Source of the DNA: Ashinkailepas kermadecensis
Taxonomy: Eukaryota; Arthropoda; Thecostraca; Neolepadidae
NCBI GenBank assembly: GCA_034440615.1
Contig: JAOTOM010005156.1
Coordinates: 994,001 to 1,058,000 of the forward strand
Reading direction: 5' to 3'
Length of the DNA: 64,000 nt
Positions 23,710 through 34,880 of this stretch are shown here, piece by piece; position 1 is the stretch's first letter, and each line of letters opens with the position of its first letter. The position numbers and the translations under genes are program-made. The notes under the pieces are model-generated. The model had not been told where the DNA came from, did no database searches, and was given only the letters and a program-made list of their open reading frames with translations.

Positions 23710-23850
23710 TTCATGTTGGATGGTTAAATGGTGCTGCTTCACTAGACTTTCTGTTTGTTGATAAAATGTCAAAACTAATCGGAAAGTATAGAGAATAAAT
23801 TTCTGATGCTACAAAGAGAAATAAAATTGTTCTCTCTGAATTGGATGACA
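23710..23850 (+). mobile_element. Dispersed repeat, inverted arm 2
   Basis: Reverse complement of 22448-22593: ATGTTGGATGGTTA, CAAAACTAATCGGAAAGTAT and AATTGTTCTCTCTGAATT. The two arms enclose the Myo5 exon at 22848-22955. The family is not identified. Confidence 0.8.
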
Positions 23851-23934
23851 CTAAGTGTTTCCTATCGATTCGCATACATCACATATGGTCCCATTTTACC
23901 ACCTCGCCCTCCCTTTAACCCCCTGGAGCCGAAC

Positions 23935-24101
23935 CTGGTGTGTTTTGCCGCCGCGCGCCCGCTTCAGCTCTCCCTCGAGCGTCTCGTTGCGCTGCTCGAG
24001 CCGAGCATTCTCCTGAAGTAGGCGCTGGTACGCCAGCCGCTCCTGATCGTGCTCGGCGTTCAGCATGCTCTTCTCCAGGTCCACCTTGGTCTTGAACAGC
24101 T
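23935..24101 (-). CDS. Myo5: Myo5 exon: coiled coil before flexible linker
   Basis: 167 bp, phase 1 to 0. It contains LFKTKVDLEKSMLNAEHDQE followed by RLAYQRLLQENARLEQR. This matches the conserved myosin V stretch of the type (L/D)xxERLRYQxLLxExxRLExR. The acceptor is ATCTGCAG. The donor, CACCAG|GTTCGG, is weak, so the 3' boundary is slightly less certain than for other exons. The phase agrees with the next exon. Confidence 0.9.
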
Positions 24102-24602
24102 CTGCAGATCGAAGCAGATGGCCTCATAACACACATATGCAGGTGGTGATGCACGGGAGACAAGATCGACACAGCTAAGAACAGGATCACCTAGGAGACA
24201 TGAGAGATGAGTCATCACCTAGGAGATGACCTAAGAGACGTGAGTAGGAGCAGTCCAGGATGGCTAGAATGGGCGGTGTTCTGACAAAATCCGAAAGGGA
24301 GAGAAGATAGGCATGGATAACGGTCAATAGAGAACGAGCAAGCAGCACAGTACAAGGCAGACTCGTATATATGATACAAAGTATAGAAAATATGTCTGCC
24401 GCCTTCATTTTTGTTAAACATTATTCTGATACAGAAGTACAAGTCAATGATATCGGTGACAGGAAAACACATTAATGTTTTGTCAAATGTATGCTACCAC
24501 AAATTCAAAACCATTATATTCGCATATATCTCCAGACGGTTCCATTCGTATCGAGGTATTATCAGCATGCAGGACGCATGAACTGATCACACAATGGCAT
24601 AC

Positions 24603-24744
24603 CTTTGGACTCCTCCTCTTGCTTCTGTTTTTCCTGCTCGTTGAGCCGAATTTGTTGGCGCAGTTTCTCGTTCTCCTCGTTCAGCTGCTGGATCCTGTCA
24701 CGACCCTCACGCTCCACACGATCCTTCTCATTGACGAGGTCAAC
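24603..24744 (-). CDS. Myo5: Myo5 exon: proximal coiled coil
   Basis: 142 bp, phase 0 to 1. It reads VDLVNEKDRVEREGRDRIQQ and continues LNEENEKLRQQIRLNEQEKQ, a clear coiled coil. The acceptor is GGTCACAG and the donor is CCAAAG|GTATGC. Confidence 0.93.
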
Positions 24745-25617
24745 CTGTGACCGGCCAGGATCAGGTTAATATCAGGTCACAAAGTCGACGAAAGGAAGTC
24801 TTTAAATTACACTACCATTGACAGCACACGAATGTGCTGCAGCTCACCATCAGACCATAGTTCTTCCCTCAGCCGAGGTGGTTCCCGGCACCCTTCTGGC
24901 ACTACCGGGTCTTAGGCCGGCCAGTCCACACTGCGTAAGGAGGTTGGAAGAGCGCACAAGAACTGTCCGAAGGCAGTATAGGTGCTCGCCATGATCCCGT
25001 GGACCCGAAGAAAGAGCAGCAGTCAGGGACTATCGAGAGCCGGCACGATTGCATAGCTGACGACTAGTAAACAGCACCGCGACAACTGAGGTAGGCATGT
25101 TTGATTAGCTTCTCCGGATCGGTGATGCTACATTTGTAGCAGCAACATGGACAGTGTGTACACATTAATTTTCACTGGGGCGTCAGATGTAAATAAACAT
25201 TTTTAATTCTGCTATTCAAGATGTCACTAAAATGTGATATGGTACATAATCCAGCTTGTATGCACATGCAAACATGAGTATAGACCTGTGTACAGCCCAG
25301 CATCACTTGGAAACCTATAAGCCGAAACTGAAAGCCATTCATCCCAGCTGTTTTCTTATCAGGTACCCATTTCTTGGGTGCACTGATATAGACCTATGCA
25401 GGATGTCAAGAGAAAGTCAATGTCAATCCTGCTTACGATGCAAATAAGTTTCAATTGTGTTGTTTCTACCCACATTTTCCAATTTGGACATACTGCATGC
25501 GGGAACCTTCGGCCCGAGGTCTAGCCACTACAGTTCAGTAACACAACTGGAGTTTCCACGGTTTGGTGGAAGAGAACATCTAAGGGTGAATAAAGACTAG
25601 CACCACACGTGGCCCAC

Positions 25618-25794
25618 CTTTTCGCACTTCTCCGTGTCGAACTGCTCGCGGAGCTGCGCCAGTTCCGCCTCGAGCTGGGCGAGTCTGGGCGCCAGTCGGC
25701 GCAGCTCGGCCGTCTCGGCCTTGAGCCGCCGGTGCTCGACCGTCAGCTGGTCCAGCTCCTGCTGACGCTGCTTCAGGCCAACGTGCTCGCCAGT
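25618..25794 (-). CDS. Myo5: Myo5 exon: proximal coiled coil
   Basis: 177 bp, 59 codons, phase 0 to 0. It has a continuous heptad-like pattern rich in Leu, Glu, Gln and Arg (for example QQELDQLTVEHRRLKAE and LAQLEAELAQLREQF). The acceptor is TTCTGCAG and the donor is GAAAAG|GTGGGC. Sequence identity to other myosin V tails is low here, as expected for coiled coil. The call rests on position, phase and pattern. Confidence 0.93.
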
Positions 25795-26059
25795 CTGCAG
25801 AACACCGCCCACTGTCAGGCGGGCGGGAGGCAACGTGCGGCCTACCTCCAAACCAGCGGCCAGCGGGCCAAATCCTTTGCGGTCTTTTGAAACGCATCTC
25901 AACCTCTCACTACAAAGTGCAACATCTGGGTATCCCACAACAGATGGGGATACATATCTCTCAGATTTTATATGAAAATTGCGAACCCGCCTGTGCAATT
26001 TTTAGGCCGATCCGACCAACGATTTTCGAGTTGTTGTTTATTGGGTGGTTTACGATGCA

Positions 26060-26215
26060 CTTTATGCACGATCACGGCTAATGGCGCCGCCCATACCGTT
26101 TCGACGGTGGGCCGCTGGATTGGGAAATGTCTCGAGTGGTGCACGTGTTGAACCCGGGATCTTGGTATCCAAAGCTCAACATCTTAACCACCACACTTCG
26201 CATTACCACGTAGTA
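26060..26215 (-). mobile_element. Possible old tRNA-derived SINE
   Basis: The minus strand has TGGTGGTTAAGATGTTGAGC (A-box-like) and CCCGGGTTCAACACG (B-box-like) at tRNA-like spacing. Ends and target duplication not found. Confidence 0.45.
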
Positions 26216-26826
26216 TTTCGGACCAGGAACATTCTACCAAGTGATTGAGGGTGTCGGTGGCCTCTCTTATTGCATACAAAGTGACACCCCCGTCTATTTC
26301 CAGAAGCAGGCCAACTTCGGCTTTAAGTTGGAGATTTTATTGATCACGTAGAACGTATCTTCGAAGAATTACGCAGTTCTTTTGATAGGGGAATGGTACG
26401 AGTGAGAACCTTCAGTCATTGCCTGTAGTCTGTGGACAGTTCAAACTCTTCTTTCAGCTCCTGAAGCATCTTCTCTTACCTGAAGGGGGGGGGGGGGGGA
26501 AATGTATGCAGTATTATTGAGAGGCCCAATGCATGGAGGCAATGGGAGGGACCAACTTGGAGAAGCACCACACAGGATTCATTTGAAAAGTTTAGCTTAT
26601 CTGAGGGAGGGGACAAAGTTCCCTTAAATGTATGCAAATCGACCACATGCGGCTGAGGGTATCAGGTTTAAGGAAAAGCGGCATTCACTCCCTTGCCTGA
26701 ACTGCATCCCATAGCAAACCAAATACAAAACCGCATGGTGCGTGCATTTACTCAACTACAACAGTTTCCAGAATGAGCTCAGATTCTTATGCGTAAGAGG
26801 CGTGACGGCGTTAGCAGCAACGGGGC

Positions 26827-26980
26827 AGAGCGGCGGCAGCGGCAGTGCAAGTGAGTGTGGCAACAGAGCCAAAGGCCGCAGCGGCAGTGCAAGCGATTGT
26901 GGCAACAGAGCCAAAGGTGGCAGCGGCAGTACCAGCGATTGTGGCAACAGAGCCAAAGGTGCCAGCGGGAGCTGCACCGG
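26827..26980. repeat. 42-bp minisatellite
   Basis: About 3.6 units with GGCAACAGAGCCAAAGGTGG and CAGCGGCAGTGCAAGCGATT. Lies in a Myo5 intron. Confidence 0.9.
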
Positions 26981-27572
26981 CGGCAACCGGCTGCAGCGCG
27001 GAGTCAATGTTCCCTGCCCTGGAAATGATATTTACGGGCAAAAACCATATTACATTCTCTTATTTGTTACGCAACGTGTGTATTTTCCTTTCTGAATATT
27101 GAAATAGGTCAGTTTCAATTGGCAATAGGTCATGCAATGTCACGAAATAAAAGATAGGTCATGCTATGAAAAGCACAACTTTGGCAGATATTATTACGAA
27201 TGCATTCCTTCGACTTTTCCGATCTAAACAAATTGTATCCGAAAGCAAATTTATGTCTTGCGGTGAAGGAGACACAGGCCGTTCAAGAGAACCACGTTTC
27301 GTGACCTCCAGAAATTTATCGAGGCTACAACTCAAAACTCGTTGGTCGGATCGGCCTACAAATTGCACAGGCGGAATGCCCCATGTCGGAACGGAATGTC
27401 CTGGAATGCCCCATCTATCATGCATCAAACTTTGCTTGTATACCTGCATCCTCCCTGCAAAGGCATAAGCTATTCCGAAAAAAATGTTCCCTACCGAGTA
27501 CGAAGCGTAATCCCCTCCACATCCCCTCCCCATCCCTCTCTCTCGCTATCTCGCCCTATCTCTGGCTCTCAC

Positions 27573-27794
27573 CAGCTCGGTAATGCGTTGCTGCAGCGAG
27601 ATGATCTTGTTCTCCAGTCCTTTGTTGAGCTTCTTCTGGTGGTCGATCGACTTGGCCTCGATCTTGAGCGCCTTGAGTTGACGTCGCGCCATCAGCCGCC
27701 GCACGCACGACTGCAGCAGCACCAGCTGGCGCAGCTGGCGCGCGTACTGGCGCCGCGCCAGGAAGCCACGCACGTGCCGCTGGATGGCAATCGC
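27573..27794 (-). CDS. Myo5: Myo5 exon: IQ5, IQ6 and start of coiled coil
   Basis: 222 bp, 74 codons, phase 0 to 0. It includes AIAIQRHVRGFLARRQYAR (IQ5), LVLLQSCVRRLMARRQLK (IQ6), and then KKLNKGLENKIISLQQRITE, the conserved first heptads of the dimerising coiled coil. The acceptor is CTCCACAG and the donor is GAGCTG|GTGAGA. Confidence 0.97.
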
Positions 27795-28230
27795 CTGTGG
27801 AGCAGTGACGTTGGCAGGGGGTCGGTGATCTAGCATGGTCAGCAGGACGCAGGAGCGGCACCAACAAACATAGTCATTGCCAGAATTTTCAGCTTAACGC
27901 GTCCTACTCTATTTCACTCACTACTTATATTTTTATCGTGGATACTCAATTCAGCAGGCATTCGAAAATAAAACCACACCCAACCACCAGACAAGGATGG
28001 CCAGAAATATCGTCCGTGCCAACCGTGACAAATGATATGTGCTCAGCGAATGCTTCTCCTAAATCTATTGGTGTTGGAGTTAGCGACATTGACAAATGAG
28101 CCCGCCGATAATTCCCTGGCGTGGCCGACTGAACACAGTATTAAAACGCCTAGCACACAGTCAGAATCATTCGGAAAGTATCCCTGCACCGGGTCAAACC
28201 GGGCGCGGCCCTGAATCCGCCCCCACTCAC

Positions 28231-28405
28231 AGCCTTCTGGCGGCGCATGTCCTGGTAACGCTGGCGAGCCCAGCCACCGCGCGCGCGCGCCTGCAGTCGG
28301 ATAGCTAGCCATTGCAGCCGTTGGTAGGTGCGGCGCGCCGCGAGACCACGCGCTTGGCTCTGAAGCAGCACAGCGGCCGCCGTCCGCCGCATGTGTCGAG
28401 TTCGC
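28231..28405 (-). CDS. Myo5: Myo5 exon: IQ3 and IQ4
   Basis: 175 bp, phase 2 to 0. It includes VLLQSQARGLAARRTYQ (IQ3) and IRLQARARGGWARQRYQ (IQ4). The acceptor is AACCACAG and the donor is AAGGCT|GTGAGT. Lever-arm length is preserved relative to other class V myosins. Confidence 0.96.
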
Positions 28406-28429
28406 CTGTGGTTACGGCTGGTCAGCAGG

Positions 28430-29060
28430 GGCCACGTGAGGGTACAGCCAAGTCGGCAGGGGGAGCAACGGGGTACTGCAGGATCAGCAGGGGGCATGGT
28501 AGGGCACACTCAGGCCGGCAGAGGGTGCAGCAGGGTACCGCATGACAGTAGGGACACTGTAGGACATAGCCACCTCGGTGGGTAGGGGTGGCAAGATACC
28601 GCAAAGCCGCATGGGACACGTTTGGGCATAGCCAGGTCGGCAGGAGATGCAGCAGGGCACCGCAGGGTCAGTAGGGGACACACTAGGGCACAGGCAGGCC
28701 GACAGAGGGTGCAACAAGGAACCGCACAGCGTCAGCGGGGAACACAGAATGGCACAGTCAGGTCGGTAGAGGGTGCAGGAGGGTACAGCAGGGCAACGGT
28801 AGACACAGTAGGGCACAGTCAGGCTGGCAGGGGGTGCAGCAGGGAACCGTATGGCAGTATGGCACACAGTAGGGCACAGCCAGTTCGGCAGGGAGGGTGG
28901 CAGCAGGTAACCGCAGGGTCAGTGTGGGACATAGTATGGCACAACCAGGCTGGCAGGGGGTGCAGCAAGGCACCGTCGGATCAGCAGAGGTAGGTACAGC
29001 AGGACACCACCGGATCAGTACGTTATATCGGGACACCATCGCATCAGGAGGGGTACAACA
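28430..29060. repeat. Degenerate minisatellite of about 58-60 bp
   Basis: Diverged units with GGGTGCAGCAGGGTACCGCA and GGACACAGTAGGGCACAGCC. It starts about 30 bp upstream of the acceptor of the IQ3/IQ4 exon. Confidence 0.8.
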
Positions 29061-29445
29061 GGGTACCAGCACTGCAGCAGAGGCACCGGCACTACACGGA
29101 GACACAGACTTATCACCACTGTCGGGCTACCCAGCCCTGGCACTGAGTCTCGGCGGCACAGCACCCGAACATAACGCCCGACCGTTGCCTGCCGAGGCCA
29201 CCACATGCCTAGTGACGTCACCAAACGAGCGCACCGCAACAACGTGCGAACACACCCGGTGCTACCGCACGGGCAGCACATGCCCATGAGGTGGTGACCC
29301 AGGTTAATAATCTTCAACACACGAAAGCAACGATTCATTTTCAGTTGTTAGCTTTTCGCACGGTTAAGCTACAGTGGCGTTGACTGGAACAACCCACAAT
29401 ATTGCAACCGCTCTCCGCTGCACACGTGGCTCCAATTCCGTACCG

Positions 29446-30185
29446 TGCACGACCTGACACCACTTGACCCATGACCTGACACCACTGACCCACAACCTGA
29501 CACCACCTGACCCACGCCCTGACACCACCTGACCCACGCCATGACACCACCTGACCCACGACCTGACACAACCTGACCCATGACCTGACACCACCTGACC
29601 CATGACCTGACACCACTGACCCACGTCCTGACACCACTTGACCCATGACCTGACACCACCTGACCCACGACCTGACACCATTGACCCACGCCCTGACATC
29701 ACTTGACCCACGACCTGACACCACCTGACCCACGACCTGACACCACTGACCCACGCCCTGACACCACCTGACCCACGCCCTAGGGGACGAGTGGTCTAGG
29801 GGTAAGATGCTCGTCTCACAATCGAAAGGTTGTGGGTTCGAGTCTCACCTGTCGCTACTCTTCGCCCGCGACCAATCGGCGTGAGAGATTGGCGACGCTA
29901 CATGACTCAACAGTCGACGTGTCGTAAAACCAATAACCAACTAACCAACCGACCCACGCCCTGACGCCACCTGACCCACGACCTGACACCACTTGACTCA
30001 TGACCTGACACCACCTGACCCATGACCTGACACCACATGACCCATGGCCTGACATCACTGACCCACGACCTGACACCACCTGACCCACGACCTGACACCA
30101 CTTGACCCATGACCTGACACCACCTGACCCATGACCCACGACCTGATCCACGACATGACACCACCTGACCCACGACCTGACACCA
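29446..30185. repeat. 22-bp minisatellite
   Basis: About 26 units of ACCTGACACCACCTGACCCA with small variants, interrupted by a SINE at 29783-29950. It lies between the donor of the exon at 30245 and the IQ3/IQ4 exon. Confidence 0.93.
29783..29950 (+). mobile_element. tRNA-headed SINE family A, copy 2
   Basis: A tRNA-like head GGGGACGAGTGGTCTAGGGG (A box) with B box GGTTCGAGTCTC, then core CTCTTCGCCCGCGACCAATC and tail GTCGACGTGTCGTAAAACCA. The anticodon position resembles CAC of tRNA-Val, but the stem is broken. Inserted in the 22-bp array. Confidence 0.9.
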
Positions 30186-30244
30186 CAGACTGTTCGGCAG
30201 AGACGGTTAACCGCCGACCAGCCGGGTGCGGCCACGCTACTGAC

Positions 30245-30456
30245 CTGCGCGCCAGGTAGCCGCGCACCCACCGCTGCAGGGTGCACGTGGCACCCCGCAC
30301 CGTGTGGTAGCGCTTGCGGTGCAGCCAGCCGCGCACGTGTTTCTGAATCATGATGCCGCATGCGCGTAGGCGGTCACTCCGCAGTTTCTCCATGTAGGCC
30401 ACTTGGCCAGCCCGGAAAAAGATCTTGGTGCGGCCGAACTTGAACTTGTCCTCGTC
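30245..30456 (-). CDS. Myo5: Myo5 exon: converter, IQ1 and start of IQ2
   Basis: 212 bp, phase 0 to 2. It carries the converter signature [20 protein letters not shown], then IQ motif 1 ([16 protein letters not shown]) and most of IQ2 ([13 protein letters not shown]). The IQ motifs bind calmodulin or light chains and form the lever arm. The acceptor is GTCGGCAG and the donor is GCGCAG|GTCAGT. A 22-bp minisatellite occupies the next intron. Confidence 0.97.
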
Positions 30457-30758
30457 CTGCCGACCGAGAGGACGGGGGGGGGGGGTCTCAGAAGATAGGC
30501 AAAAGACGGAGCTACGACACAATGAAGGTCACAGGCCAAGGGCAAGATTACAGCTAAGAATGGGCTTTAGGATGCGAATACTCGGGTAAATGGGTCCGAA
30601 TCTATTTCAATTAATTCGGACGTAATTCTTTCAATTGTTGCCAGAGCGTCGATGATTTGCACTTGAAGAGCCCGTACTAGAGATCAGGATTCGGGTATGT
30701 TTCTGGTGACTCAGAAATCAAGGAAATTCGAATCTTTAAATGAAAGTGAAGACAAGTC

Positions 30759-30946
30759 CTCAAATAATTGTTGGTTGGTTATTGGTTTTACGACACGTCG
30801 ACCGTTGAGTCATGTAGCGTCGCCAATCTCTCACGCCGATTGGTCGCGGGCGAAGAGTAGCGACAGGTGAGACTCGAACCCACAACCTTTCGATTGTGAG
30901 ACGAGTATCTTACCCCTAGACCACTCGTCCCCTCTCAAATAATTGT
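30759..30946 (-). mobile_element. tRNA-headed SINE family A, copy 3, with 13-bp target duplication
   Basis: The element (30772-30933) is bounded by perfect CTCAAATAATTGT repeats at 30759-30771 and 30934-30946. Full head, core and tail are present. The 3' tail is a TTGGTTGG-type simple repeat on the plus strand. Confidence 0.93.
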
Positions 30947-30998
30947 AATTCCTATAATGCATATTCTGCAATTTGTGATATGTTCCATGGCAATCTCC

Positions 30999-31183
30999 GA
31001 ACATGAATCGGGGACGAGTAGTCTAGGGGTAAATTGCCCGTCTCACAATCGAAAGATTGTGGGTTCGAGTCTCACCTGTCGCTACTCTTCGCCCGCGACC
31101 AATCGGCGTGAGAGATTGGCGACGCTACATGACTCAACGGTCGACGTGTCGTAAAACCAATAATCATCATCTGAACATGAATC
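30999..31183 (+). mobile_element. tRNA-headed SINE family A, copy 4, with 11-bp target duplication
   Basis: The element 31010-31172 is flanked by GAACATGAATC at 30999-31009 and 31173-31183. It is opposite in orientation to copy 3 only about 80 bp away, so the pair forms an inverted repeat of about 150 bp. Confidence 0.93.
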
Positions 31184-31848
31184 CATCTGAAGGCTGACGA
31201 GATCAACGATCCGGTCTTTAGTTAGCTGGGATCCGTTTCAAGAGAGCAAAGGAGCGCCGCCCCAAAAAGAGGAACCCCAATCCCAATCGCCTCCTGCATT
31301 CCAACCGTCTTCTTGCACTGGTATATTTTGTTCTTGTTAGAGTATCTGAATACCGATTTTCAGTAGAACAATCAATTAAAGTCCATAGTTTCAGGATTCG
31401 AATATTTGAAGATACTAATCTTTCCAAGTCATGCAAATAAAACACATTGGCTCAAGGTACGGCATAGTAGAGGAAACAGGTGAGGACACGGCACAACAGA
31501 GGCCGCCGACAGAGTCGCATCAATATTGGTTGAAGCAGCTATGCACACCGAATAGCAGAGCGGACACAAGGACCCCGCTGCTCGGTTGACACAGCATCAC
31601 TCGCTGACGTCGCAAGTACGCCATGCGGTCGTGACGCCAATAACCATGGGTAATGTGCGCGTGCGCAACGTACGCGACAATCTGGCTAACAACAGTGACC
31701 AGCAGCGCCGAGCAGTTACTTCCCAACTCCCACGACGAGACTTTAGCTAAGGGACAATGGCAATTAACAGTGACCAGCAGCGCCGATCAGATCCTTCTCA
31801 ACTCCCATGCAATCGCATGCTGAATCTGACGGCGACTGGGCAACACAC

Positions 31849-31960
31849 CTTGATGAGGTTGGAGAGGATGTTCTCACACGTGACCTGCATGTCGTTCCGC
31901 TTGATGTCCTTGGTTTTGCAGAGGACCCGGTACCGGTAGAAAAACTCCTGATACAACCAC
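31849..31960 (-). CDS. Myo5: Myo5 exon: relay to converter linker
   Basis: 112 bp, phase 2 to 0. It completes the split arginine codon and reads WLYQEFFYRYRVL, then KRNDMQVTCENILSNLIK, matching the family segment before the converter. The acceptor is CGTTTCAG and the donor is ATCAAG|GTGTGT. Confidence 0.96.
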
Positions 31961-32339
31961 CTGAAACGGCGACGGCGGCGGTTGCTACATCGTCCTGCCA
32001 ACAGGCTATCCGGGCGCGATCGTACAGGACAACACAACGTTACAACTGCCGGCTGCACAAGGGACTTGCAAGAACATGGTAGTGCTACAAAAATAGGAGC
32101 TGATGCAAGGATATATTCAGATGGGCAAGAACACACTGTTACACATTTGATTGACTAAATAATCGATGGACAGCCAAAGATGCCGTACATCTCATCAACC
32201 TCTCACACCGAAAGCTTGCCATCTCTAAAACAGATCATTAATGTCAACGACCAAAAAAAATCATATATCTTCAAATCTGTCTTGCTGGTAGACGTCTTTA
32301 GGAAAAGTTTCCATACTTCACGGCCGTTGTCAGTGCGGT

Positions 32340-33665
32340 AGTCAGCTTGAGAATGGTGTCCTCTCACCTGCTAGGGTTGGAACGGAACGGGCGTCCCCTC
32401 ACCTGCGGAGTAACTGGAACGGGACAGGTGTCCTCTCGCCTGTTAGGTCAGCGGGCTCGAGACAGGTGCCTTCTCACCTACTGGGAAAGCCTGGCTTGGG
32501 GCGCCTCCTCACCTGCCGAAGTGACCTGACTGGGGACAGATCTCGCCTACTGGGAAAGCCTGGCTTGGGGCGTCTCCTCACTTGCTGGGTTGACCGGACT
32601 GGAGATAGGTCTCACCTACTGAGGTAGCCGGGCTGGAGACAGCTGTATTCTCACATGTTGGGGTAGCCGGCCGGGTGACATTAGACTCCTCACCTGCTGG
32701 GGTAGCCGGCCGGGTGACAGGCGACTCCTCACCTGCTGGGGTAGCCGGCCGGGTGACAGGCGTCTCCTCACCTGCTGGGGTAGCCGGCCGGGTGACAGGC
32801 GAATCCCCACCTGCTGGGGTAGCCGGCCGGGTGACAAGCGTCTCCTCACCTGCTGGGGCCGGCCGGGTGACTGGCGTCTCCTCACCTGCTGGGGTAGCCG
32901 GCCGGGTGACAGGCGACTCCTCACCTGCTGGGGTAGCCGGCCGGGTGACAGGCGACTCCTCACCTGCTGGGGTAGCCGGCCGGGTGACAGCCGACTCCTC
33001 ACCTGCTGGGGTAGCCGGCCGGGTGACAGGCGTCTCCTCACCTGCTGGGGTAACCGGCCGGGTGACAGCCGTCCCCTCGCCTGCTGGGGTAGCCGGCCGA
33101 GTGACAGGCGACTCCTCACCTGCTGAGGTAGCCGGCCGGGTGACAGGCGACTCCTCACCTGCTGAGGTAGTCGGCCGGGTGACTGGCGTCTCCTCACCTG
33201 CTGAGGTAGCCGGCCGGGTGACAGCCCACTCCTCACCTGCTGGGGTAGCCGGCCGGGTGACAGCCGACTCCTCACCTGCTGGGGTAGCCGGCCGGGTGAC
33301 AGGCGTCTCCTCACCTGCTGGGGTAGCCGGCCGGGTGACAGCCGTCTCCTCACCTGCTGGGGTAGCCGGCCGGGTGACAGCCGACTCCTCACCTGCTGAG
33401 GTAGCCGGCCGGGTGACAGGCGACTCCTCACCTGCTGAGGTAGTCGGCCGGGTGTCAGCTGATTCCTCACCTGCTGGGGTAGTCGGCCGGGTGACAGGCG
33501 TCTCCTCACCTGCTGGGGTAACCGGCCGGGTGACAGCCGTCTCCTCACCTGCTGAGGTAGCCGGCCGGGTGACAGCCGTCTCCTCACCTGCTGGGGTAGC
33601 CGGCCGGGTGACAGCCGACTCCTCACCTGCTGGGGTAGCCGGCCGGGTGACAGGCGTCTCCTCAC
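32340..33665. repeat. 39-bp minisatellite of repeated splice donors
   Basis: About 25 uniform units at 32675-33665, with degenerate units down to about 32340. On the minus strand each unit contains GGCTACCCCAGCAGGTGAGG, identical to the 3' end of the Myo5 exon at 33666-33862 plus its 5' splice site. The period is 13 codons, so 360-390-codon open frames arise on both strands. None of these is in the exon's frame, which stops at TGA in the first unit. Confidence 0.97.
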
Positions 33666-33862
33666 CTGCTGGGGTAGCCGGCGGCGCTGATCCGGATCGT
33701 CTCGAGCACGCCACACGCGCGCAGCTGTTGCACGGCCCGGTGCGGCTCGAAGCCGAACGCCTCCTTCTGGTCGTTGGGCTTGATGCAGCGCACGTAGTGC
33801 GGCGTGGTGGAGTTGAGAGTGGCCATCAACGCTCTGAGTGAGTCACGGAACTGCGAGCCCAC
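33666..33862 (-). CDS. Myo5: Myo5 exon: actin-binding/SH1-SH2 region, donor merged with a minisatellite
   Basis: 197 bp, phase 0 to 2. It contains [27 protein letters not shown] and [18 protein letters not shown] (the SH2-SH1 helix region). The donor is CCCAGCAG|GTGAGG. The last 17 exon nucleotides and the donor are themselves the terminal copy of the 39-bp tandem array at 32340-33665. The true donor is therefore followed by about 25 near-identical donors. In the exon's frame each copy gives AGG-TGA, so failure to use the first donor meets a stop at once. Confidence 0.97.
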
Positions 33863-34276
33863 CTGTCGCAGAGGTGAACAGCAGGTAGCTACCGGGATAT
33901 AGGTCGCCCGAGTCTACGAACGGAACGGGAGGCAGAGATAACACCGCGACATCGTGCAGGGGGTACCGTGATCGAGGAAAGGCACATATCAAGGTGCTGC
34001 CGAGGAAAGAAACAATTACAATTAGGAGAATTAGGATAGACCTGCCTACAATAGACAATTATGAGAAAATTACATACGCCGTAAACAAGTAGCATGAAGT
34101 TTAAGACTGAGAGCTCAGTCAGCCACACCGCGAAGGCCCATCGACAACAACTATCCGGTTTCACCATGGATCAGTATCAGCTACGGCGGGTGCACACACA
34201 TCCATCCCGAGCGGCGAAGAACACCTCTCCCCATCCCCACCCACCATCGGGGACTTGGCCGAGGTGCTCCACTTAC

Positions 34277-34372
34277 AGTTTTCTTGTTCGATGCGCCTTT
34301 GGCGGCCGGCGCCTTGGCTGCTGATTTTCCGACCGGCTTCTCGACGGCGAATAGCCCGGACACAACCGAATC
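34277..34372 (-). CDS. Myo5: Myo5 exon: surface loop 2
   Basis: 96 bp, 32 codons, phase 0 to 0. It begins DSVVSGLFAVEKPVGKS and continues as a lysine/alanine-rich stretch ending in SNKKT. This is loop 2 at the actin interface. A strongly basic loop 2 is linked in class V myosins to high weak-state actin affinity and processivity. The acceptor is CGGCAG and the donor is AAAACT|GTAAGT, a near-consensus site. Confidence 0.93.
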
Positions 34373-34880
34373 CTGCCGACGGTAAAATATATCACAATGC
34401 CAATACCTTGAATCATAAATTAGCGATAGGTACTTTTCTCTTCTTCTAAGCTTCGTTTTCAGCTTGGAAAGCTGCGGCAGGACAATTGGAAGACCACGTT
34501 CGGTCCGCCTGGACCTGTATGCAGTCACTGGCACCGCTCTGCCACGCCATATGCACCATAGCCCTACTCCACCATTGCAAAAACTGCACATGACGACCAG
34601 ATGGATTGCTGGATTACTCCACACACGTCCAGTGAGGACCCTACGTAAGGACACACATGCTGACTGTTCACTGATGACAATGCTGACGTACGGACGTCAT
34701 GAAAAACTCGTATGTCACAGCAGATCAACGAGGAAAAACCTAAGAAAAAGAGTCTAATTACACTCTTCCCTCACCAACGTGGCCCTTACCTCTAGCTCAT
34801 CGGATTTCGCTACACCGCACCAATGCCATCCGTGTGGGACACTACGCCCTCCCACTCCTCCTCCACGCGTCAGTACCCAC

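Noticed and set aside
32578..33841. Open frames of 366-388 codons on both strands over the 39-bp array
   Set aside because: The period is 13 codons, so any stop-free unit is open indefinitely in several frames on both strands. The Myo5 exon frame itself stops in the first unit.
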